Shown here: piece after piece, positions 51,900-64,000 of the stretch
Position numbering within the stretch: position 1 is the stretch's first letter
How the letters are laid out: the number at the start of each line of letters is the position of its first letter
NCBI RefSeq assembly: GCF_024679095.1
Contig: NC_066509.1
Coordinates: forward strand, 14,687,445 to 14,751,444
Direction of reading: 5' to 3'
Source: Eriocheir sinensis
Taxonomy: Eukaryota; Arthropoda; Malacostraca; Decapoda; Varunidae
Length of the DNA: 64,000 nt
Notes under the pieces: generated by a model
Databases searched by the model: none
What the model saw: only the letters and a program-made list of their open reading frames with translations
What the model was told of the DNA's origin: nothing
Program-made: the position numbers and the translations under genes

Positions 51900-52165
51900 G
51901 TGCGCCACCATCAAGTGGTAACTACGAATCCGCAGGCCTGGGTTCAAATCCTGGCCCTGGCAGTCGGCGCGCAGCCCACTCAGCTCTTCATCCTCCCTTT
52001 CGGGCTTGTCGATGAATGGATACCTGGGGAAACCTGGAGGAGGTATAGCTACTGAGGTAACCCGGATGTCACACCGGCCACAGGCTCAAGGGCCAATGTT
52101 AGGGAGGTGAGCAGCGAGGCCACGCGCAGCTGTAGCGTATGCCCCCAATCCTCATTTCCTGTTGT
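51900..52165 (+). mobile_element. SINE-A, copy 3
   Basis: Degraded tRNA head (AAGTGGTAACTACG, B-box GGTTCAAATCC), then the SINE-A body: GCAGCCCACTCAGCTC, ATACCTGGGGAAACCTGG, AACCCGGATGTCACACCGG, GAGGCCACGCGCAGCTGTAG. It lies 350 bp upstream of exon 3. Confidence 0.82.
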
Positions 52166-52513
52166 AAATTTCCTTTCTCCCTTCAATCTTTTATGCATTC
52201 ATGACTTACTTCTTTATTTATATGCATGAAGGTACGTGTGTATGCATATGTATGAAAGAAATTACTTATGTATGTATGAATGTTTGTTGTGAAGTCCACC
52301 TGTTGGATATCTCCTCTATATCAGATCTTTTGCCGTATGTTAACTCGTTTGGATATATGTCACTCGTTGCAGGGCAACGGGTGACATATAATTCTTGTTT
52401 CAGAGCTTTAGTCACATGTTAACTTCTGCTTGTTTCGCTTGCAGGTGACACATGCTAACTGTTGTATCAGACCCCTTGCCGTATGTTAACTCGTGTGTTT
52501 GTTTTGCCGGCAG
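52166..52513. repeat. Short degenerate repeat upstream of exon 3
   Basis: GCCGTATGTTAACTCGT occurs twice (about 52331 and 52479) in a region with related GGTGACATAT/GGTGACACATG phrases, giving a duplicated ~150-bp pattern that ends at the exon 3 acceptor. A duplicated GGGCAACGG also occurs at 52373 and, as AGGCAACGG, inside the exon. Confidence 0.55.
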
Positions 52514-52702
52514 TTCTGCAAGGCAACGGGACTCATGACGGGCTTCAGCTGTCCCGAGAGGCGCGCTCACTGCTGGCCAACCTGAGCCACAGCGCCGCCC
52601 CGGACCTTCACCTCCCTTCCATCTATAGCTACTTGCCCCACCTGCTGCGCTACCCCGCCGCCACCAGTCCCGCCTTCAAGCTCTCCAGGGGCAGACATTC
52701 AG
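52514..52702 (+). CDS. Mgat4: MGAT4-family GlcNAc-transferase, third coding exon (start of catalytic region)
   Basis: 189 bp, phase 1 at both ends, residues 74-136 plus one base. It contains LHLPSIYSYLPHLLRY, matching the VPSIYYHLPHLL segment that marks the beginning of the conserved luminal domain in animal GnT-IV enzymes (glycosyltransferase family 54), then an SRGRHSG end that corresponds to the GRTG preceding the conserved VS...GIPT of the family. This is the basis of the gene call. Two N-glycosylation sequons are visible, N78-G-T and N96-L-S. The acceptor is TTTTGCCGGCAG|; the donor is TCAG|GTGTGTGTG, a GT inside a TG run. The nucleotide-sugar-binding and catalytic residues lie in exons beyond the window. 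Confidence 0.87.
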
Positions 52703-52721
52703 GTGTGTGTGTGTGTAGGTG

Positions 52722-53550
52722 GGTGGGTTTACCTAGTTGTATTTACCTAGCTGTGAAATATGGGAGCAGGCAACACTCATGGGGTCCGTCTCCAAATCTC
52801 TATCGATCAAGCTTGGCAGTGAATTCATGAATATTTTTGGCTTCAACCATTTCGTATTCGAGGTCGTTCCAGGTGGTATTGCATCAATGAGAAACGCTAT
52901 GTTTCTTGATGCCTCTCAGGAACCTTGTCTTCCTCGATTTCTCTCCGTAACCTCTCTTTTTTTATTGTCTAATACAAACAGGTCATCCCTGTCGATCGTT
53001 TCCACTTCCTTCATCACCCTGTGCATTATAATCAGATCATTTTCTCTTCTCTTTTCCAAGGTAGGCGAACCAAATCTTTCGAGTCTTCTCATATGTCATG
53101 TCTCACTATTTTTGTCGATGCCCTCTGGATTCTTTCTATTTTCGTAATATTTTTCTTTGTGTGAAGACGACACCGCTGCTGCATATTCCAATCTTGGTTG
53201 AATCGCCCACACGATCAGTTTCATCATATCCTCATCCATGTAGTGAACGCCACCCTAATGTTGGTCAGGAGTTTGTATATTTCTCTTGTAACCTTTCTTA
53301 TGTGTTTATGTGGGGAAAAGTTCTTTCGGAATGTTACACCTAAATCCTTTTCCTCTTGTGCTTTCTCAATTTGATCTCTCCTTATTTTATAATTCCAGCT
53401 GTATCTCCTGTTTCCTTTGCCCAACTCAAGAACCTCACATTTCTTAACGTTACTCGTAAATTTCATTTCTCACTCCTGGTTCCAACTATAAAATTTATTA
53501 AAGTCTTATTGCAGCCCTCTTCCTCCAGCACTCTTCTCATTAACTTTGTA
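52722..53550 (-). pseudogene. LINE-B (CR1-like) 3' fragment
   Basis: The minus strand encodes KCEVLELGKGN, EEKDLGV, HIRKV and LLTNIRVAF (53224-53466), the segment after the palm in CR1-group reverse transcriptases. Further downstream, in other frames, come IVWAIQPRLEYAA, and near the 3' end a NIHEF and RFGDG phrase. Frameshifts and stops make it inactive. It ends in TTTACCTAGTTGTATTTACC on the + strand, the same terminus as the fragment at 19102-19214. The insertion point is about 20 bp downstream of the exon 3 donor. Confidence 0.8.
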
Positions 53551-53554
53551 TAAT

Positions 53555-53556
<2 letters not shown>

Positions 53557-53612
<56 letters not shown>

Positions 53613-53640
53613 ATAATAATAGTGGTAATAGTAATAATAG
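53557..53640. repeat. (TG)n then (TAA)n-like tract
   Basis: About 25 TG units followed by TAATAATAATAATAG variants. Confidence 0.95.
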
Positions 53641-54790
53641 GTTTATTCATCAAGAAGCAGAATACAAAGACTCGTGAAATATTTCATGTTTCTGAAAAGA
53701 TCTTGGCTTACAATTAATCAATTTCAGAGTTACCCTTTGCGTACTGAGATTTTGTTGAGACAGTTAAGAAGAAAAGAAATCAGTTACTTTAAAAAAAAAA
53801 AAAATTTGAAGAATAAAAAGTAAAAAGTAAAAAAGTGAAGATATTGAATAAAAAAAAAGTAAAATCTCAAAAAAAGTCTACCAATGTAAAAGAAAAAAAA
53901 AGAAAAAAAAAAAGAAAAAAAGGTCTACCAATGTGTGCACTGATTATGAGAGGGCGCTTTACAAATTTTCGTTCAGTTTTCGTACTACATAAGGAATTGT
54001 GGAGTTTCGGTACCGCTCTGTCCTGCACCTGACGGGTGGCATCCTGTTGATGTGTCTGCTCTGGCGACGAGTTGCTGTTCGCTGTAGAAGCAGATGTGAG
54101 TGCGCCGATTTCAACAGCTTCTTCCCAAACCCGAGGGTGAGCTGCTCTCTTCTGTCATCCAACCTGGGAAGTCCAAACCTTGCCAGCGTGCCGGTGTAGC
54201 TGCGATAGTAGTGGCCAAGGATGATGCGACACTCTCTTTTGTACGGATGCCAGAGCAGTTCGTTGTGCGGCAGTGAGGGCTGGATGCCATACTGGACATG
54301 CGTACTCCAGCACGGGTCGGATCCTCTGACAGTACAGGGAAATTAGCTGGTCCTCTGTTGCTCCGAAGGACCTTGCTCGGAACAGTATAAAAAGTCTTCT
54401 GGACGCCTGAGTGATTATGTGGTCCACGTGGTCTTGCCAATTTAGACGAGGTGATGACAAGCCCTACCACTTTAGCTGAACTGACCTGCGGTATTTCGTT
54501 GTCACTGAGATGAACAGTTGGGAACGCCACATCCCTCTTGAGGAAGCTGATATTGATGATCTCGCATTTGCTTGGGTTTTTTATTAGTTTGAGCGTCTGT
54601 GTCTGTGTGTGTGTACCTGGCAGATGTTTATGTTGCAGGTCATGTGAACGGTGAATGACAGCCAGCGAGGTGAAGTCTGTCCGTTGCATCATCATATAGT
54701 TGGGCATGCTGCTTTTAATGTATATAACGTATTCAAAAATTTTAATTGGGGTAAAATTAAATATTGCCGAAGAAAGTTGGACAGTCAATG
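53641..54790 (-). pseudogene. LINE-C reverse-transcriptase C-terminal relic
   Basis: Minus-strand frames at 54111-54788, 54155-54460 and 53959-54162 are overlapping pieces of one frameshifted ORF: NPSKCEIINISF, then LNWQDHVDHI, RLFILFRARSFG, LYCQRIRPVLEYACPVWHP, ALASVQKR, and finally RREQLTLGFGKKLLKS. This order is the conserved post-palm region of non-LTR reverse transcriptases. The words differ from LINE-A and LINE-B, so it is a third family. The 3' side is A-rich on the + strand (53790-53930). Confidence 0.8.
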
Positions 54791-54986
54791 TAGTTTTTAG
54801 TTTCGCTTTTAAAAGACAGCACGAATTATTAGAGTATGACTTTCCCTTAATATGAGTGATAATTGGAAGGGTGCGTGCAGATTGACGGTCTTACCTTCCT
54901 ACACCGTGTCACGTCATATTGACTTTGTCTTCGACTGCAGAAATTATCACTATCGTTAATTCTTTTTATGAACCTCCAGTATTTGC

Positions 54987-55305
<319 letters not shown>

Positions 55306-56001
55306 CACGGATCCAGTGCCGCACCTATAAACATAAACCTGGGTCGAAGGGCTTAAAGGTCTTTTTTCTCCCACTTCTAATTTCCTTTTTGTTGTTTATA
55401 TAAATTGAGAAAGACTTCGGATTAGTTTTACAATTAGCTGCAATATTTTCTTACCTACTCTTTGCTTGACATACTATACCTGGCTACATGGTGTTTCCGT
55501 TTTTTGTTTCTGCTTCATGATCTTCAATTCTGTTATTTTCGGGCGAGCTTTACACTTTCTTTTGCCGGTGTAACAAATGATTGATGTCGCTGTTAAACCA
55601 CAATGGACTTTTAAGTGTAATGTCGCTTCAAGTGGATAAATGTATTCTACTGAGTACCTAAGTATTTTGATTTGAAAGTTTAGTCACGCTTCTTCTACGC
55701 TGAAATCATCTAATAAATGCATTTCTGTCACTTTGCGTCTGATTTTTACGAAATTTGCTCTATTGAAATTAGGCACCATTATCTTGTTTTCAGTCACTTC
55801 TTTGAGCTCTAGTGTCGATCGGTAATGATTTGTGATCGCAAGAATCGAAATGTTCTCCTACCGCAACATTACCGGCTAGAATACCCCGGGTCACTAAACA
55901 AGATCTAGTGTATTATTTTGTCGAGTTGGTTCTGTAACCATTTGACTTCTAAAAAAATCAATCATTCTTTGTGATTCCACCTCTGAACCCGAAAGTGACA
56001 A
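55306..56001. other. Probable degenerate LINE sequence, uncertain
   Basis: Read on the minus strand, some stretches look like the linker between endonuclease and reverse transcriptase of a LINE, with many stops, but no signature motif is intact. It could equally be unrelated intronic sequence. Confidence 0.3.
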
Positions 56002-59560
<3,559 letters not shown>

Positions 59561-59921
59561 AGCTTCACGTCTTTCTCCTTGAGTCTTGTTTCCCTGTGCT
59601 GTTTCATCAGCCACATCCTGCAGACGGCCGAATGATCTTTAAAGAAGAGGGATTTTTTTTAACACGATGAACACTTGTTCAAAGCTATTGTGATTGTATC
59701 TAGGGAAAAAAAAAATTCATGGCGGGGTCAGGTGATGAGATGGCGCAATGGAGTCATTGTGGCAGGTGTGTGGAGTCGGAGAATGAGTGTGATTGAGCAA
59801 TGCACCTGAGGTCAAGTCAGCTGATGGAGCAGTGCTGCGTATTTAAGCAAAGATGAGGTGCTGGCAAGAGGAGGCACGCTCCCCCTTGTCTTCTACCAAA
59901 ATATGGCGGCTGAAGGGGCTC
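59561..59921. other. No recognisable feature
   Basis: Mixed sequence between the LINE-B ORF1 relic and the inverted-repeat element. It may include the LINE 5' UTR; nothing shows this directly. Confidence 0.45.
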
Positions 59922-61680
<1,759 letters not shown>

Positions 61681-62689
61681 CCTGCATTTTCGGAGATGTG
61701 TTCAAATTACTCCTAACGAATGTACTCATTAGTGGCTGAGCCAAACCCAGCTTCCTTCCTTTACTAATTAATTGCATTGCGCCACCTCTAGACTCCCTGA
61801 CAGGATCAATATCTGACCATGGCCACAGACCCAAACTGTCCAGCCGCGCCGCTGCTCCTCGTGAGTGTCGTCCATCACTCTATTATCGTATGATTGCCAG
61901 TTTGTACGCACCCGGCCAGCACGCATAGTACAAAAACTTGAGCTGAGGTATTATAAGCAAAATAATGTCAAAATAAAGTATTATGGTGAACTATTATTTT
62001 CACAAAGTAAATTTTTATACTTCTTCATTTTCCGTCTTCCCATCTTATGTAAGAATTGGAATGGTGCGTTTGCATATTAGCGAATATACCCTAATGACGG
62101 GAGGGCCAGTTGTTGATCATAGCCAGGACTTATATGGCCGTTGTTCACGGGCATTGTATTTTTTCTACACCGGCATTTGAAGTTAGAACTGAAATATGCA
62201 AAAGCCAAGGGAATAGTTAAGAACGGGGTTCAGAGGCGGGTCCAAGATTCCTTTGAAGGAGGATGAAAGTTAGTCAGGGGACTTACTCTCTGGCCATGTT
62301 TGAAGCTGGAAATGCTGGAATGTTTCTTTGGCATCAGGCAGAAGCTGGAAAGTCATAGTTTTTCACACTGGAGGGACCTCCAGCCCTTACCACTTTACCA
62401 ACATCCACAGAATGAGCATTAGGCAGGCATGTTTATTTAATCAGCATTTTTATCAAGTATGAATTACTCTTTAAAAATTACAACAACCCACAGCCTCGTT
62501 GTTGAAGGATTGATTTTCTTCTTAGTTTGGAGTAAGTCCGTTAATAACAAACAAACAAAAAAAAAAAAAAAACATCTGACCCGCTAAAAAATATCCTCCT
62601 TTACTACTTTATTAGCCATTACTGGTGTAATTGGGGATTTTTTTCTATTTTGTAATATTTTGTGTTTGTGATTAGTCGTGAAGGTGCGC
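61681..62689. other. No recognisable feature
   Basis: Mixed AT-rich sequence with a run of A at 62550-62570. No family was recognised in the short open frames. Confidence 0.5.
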
Positions 62690-63600
62690 TGTCGGGTGAA
62701 TAGTGTGAGGTGACAAGTCGTCATTGTTATTGGTTCGTCCTGTGTCAAGGTTGAAAGGTAGAAAGGCAGCTGATATTTGTAATATCAGTGCCGAGCTGTT
62801 CAAAGCTGGAGGTGAGGCCCCGTGGCTGTTGGTCCCTATCTGGATAGGGTAAAGGGACCTCCAGGACTGCAACAACTACCGTGATATTACCCTGCTCGGT
62901 TTCCCAGTCAAGAAACGTGCCCATCTATTGCTCATGCGGATTCGCAACTAGCTGCTGAAGCTGCATATATCTGAGTGTTGTGCAGCTGACTTGCCAGATG
63001 GGCGAGCCTCCCATAACTCACTCTGCGAGTGGGGTACCTCTTTGGCCGACTGGTTAAGGAGTGGCTCTCCCGTCTCGCTGGTCGCGGGTTCGATCCCCGG
63101 GGCCGGCAAAACCTTTCCTCGTCTGGATTAATTTATCGTGTGTTTCGTTACACGCTGTGGTCGTGTGGGAGTGTAGTAAAAGAGTATATTCTGGCGTTTC
63201 ACTGGTATTTCCACACGACTACTGCGTGTAACGAAACACACGATAAATTAATCCAGACAAGGAAAGGTTTTCCCGGCGCCGGGGATCGAACCCGCGACCA
63301 GCAAGACGGGAGAGCCACTCCTTAACCAGTCGGCCAAAGAGGTACCCCCACTCACAGAGTGAGATATGGGAGGCTCGCCCATCAGGCAAGTCGCTGCACT
63401 ACATGAACAGTCCGAGTCCACGCCTGGAAAGTCGACAACTGACCTTATCCTAGCACTTCGTGTTCTGGTGGAGCGCCGACGTGAGTTTCGACATGGGATG
63501 CTTGCAGGTTATGTCGATCTCAAGAAGGTGTTTGATTCAATGCATCGCGAGGGACTCCGGGATCTCCTTCGACTCCGCGGGATTCCTCCAAGCGGGGCCG
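62690..63600 (+). pseudogene. LINE-D reverse-transcriptase fragment, split by a fold-back element
   Basis: The + strand reads ICNISAELFKAGGEAPW, then LQDCNNYRDITLL and AHLLLMRIR (to 62981), which is the start of a LINE reverse transcriptase. After the palindrome it resumes with STPGKSTTDLILALRVLVERR, LAGYVDLKKVFDSMHREGL and LRLRGIPP (63398-63590), containing the first catalytic aspartate block (YVDLKKVFD). Frame changes and stops mean it is inactive. The family differs from LINE-A, B and C. Confidence 0.8.
62982..63397. mobile_element. Fold-back palindrome with tRNA-like arms
   Basis: About 416 bp. The left arm (to about 63155) and the right arm (from about 63210) are near-perfect reverse complements. 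Each arm carries a tRNA-like stretch with an A-box-like TGGCCGACTGGTTAAGG and a B-box GGTTCGATCCC, on the + strand at 63039-63115 and on the minus strand at about 63270-63345. The left arm continues with TTAATTTATCGTGTG and the right mirrors it; the outer arm ends are GACTTGCC(A/T)GATGGGC. It interrupts LINE-D. It reads as two tRNA-derived elements head to head, or one fold-back element that captured a tRNA-like promoter. Confidence 0.85.
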
Positions 63601-64000
63601 GATTAGGCTTAATAGAGGCGTGAGGCACGATCAGCTTGGGGGCCCCCATCCCTAAATGTGTATGTAATTAACAGAACAAAAATTAAATAAATTGCTTGTC
63701 ACTATAGTTTATTAAAAAAATCGAAGTGCACCACTATTGGTAACTTAAAGAAACACTTTTCCAGTTTTCTTTCTAAAAAATCTTCAATGATATCATCAAA
63801 ACTCAGGAAAATATCACATTCGATGTTCATAAGCCGAAAATTGTAGTCATGACTGGGACATTGCTAAACGAAGCTCATCTTTTATACGCTTTAGCTTCAA
63901 GCAAGTTCATTCTCCACTTAATTAGGCACCATTAATGAGAGAAAGATTTTCAGCATGATCTCGATATTCGGAAATGTTGATGACAGTCCTTGATCTCTGA
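63601..64000. other. Possible start of a hAT-like element, otherwise nothing recognised
   Basis: The LINE-D frame stops matching near 63590, where GGGGCCGGATTAGGC begins, followed by CTTGGGGGCCCCC. CAGGGGCCGGATTA-like ends occur in hAT elements, but the first bases here are AGCGGGG and no second end lies in the window. The rest is AT-rich. Confidence 0.3.

Noticed and set aside
52462..52830. A 122-residue single-exon gene
   Set aside because: Only 52514-52702 is coding. The flanks are intron; splice sites and phase fit the MGAT4 exon.

Overview
This 64 kb window is eukaryotic, intron-dominated nuclear DNA. The extreme density of (TG)n, (GA)n and (AT)n tracts, the tRNA-derived SINEs, the CR1/Jockey-type LINE fragments and the many small inverted-repeat transposons fit an arthropod, most likely a decapod crustacean such as a crab or shrimp. 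That taxonomic guess rests on style and remembered repeat types, not on a database match. No prokaryotic gene, operon, rRNA or CRISPR array was seen. Nearly all long open frames are translations of simple repeats or minisatellites and are not genes.

One host gene is supported. Three small coding exons on the + strand (19612-19693, 37161-37298, 52514-52702) splice in phase 1 into one frame of 136 codons. They encode the N-terminus of an alpha-1,3-mannosyl-glycoprotein 4-beta-N-acetylglucosaminyltransferase (GnT-IV, MGAT4 family): a short cytosolic tail and signal anchor, a heptad-like stem, and the start of the catalytic region with SIYSYLPHLL. The first coding exon has its own 3' splice site, so a 5'UTR exon lies further upstream. 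The catalytic exons lie beyond the right edge. The introns are about 17.5 kb and 15.2 kb, and the third exceeds 11.3 kb.

Layout. 1-19.6 kb is upstream sequence or 5'UTR intron, with pyrimidine-rich DNA, a 31-bp G-rich minisatellite (6.4-7.5 kb), several MITEs and degenerate LINE pieces. 19.7-37.2 kb is intron 1, with a 4.1-kb 20-bp minisatellite (30.65-34.75 kb), a 336-bp (AT)n tract, LINE-A fragments and, against the exon 2 acceptor, a five-copy repeat of the splice-acceptor context separated by (GA)n. 37.3-52.5 kb is intron 2, with two SINE families, an 80-bp tandem array, a hAT-like element whose palindromes have (AT)n at their centres, and a four-level transposon nest (47.4-50.8 kb). From 52.7 kb to the end is intron 3, packed with minus-strand LINEs, one split by a TTAA-flanked transposon, a 1.06-kb inverted-repeat element full of ACCGGCGGT motifs, and a tRNA-like fold-back palindrome sitting in a LINE reverse transcriptase.

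The strongest leads are the replicated acceptor context of exon 2, the donors that run straight into (TG)n, the nested inverted-repeat elements and the tRNA-like fold-back. None is claimed as a functional system. They are sequence observations that need genome-wide and transcript checks. The labels LINE-A to LINE-D, SINE-A, SINE-B, E1, E2 and R225 are local names used only in this annotation.
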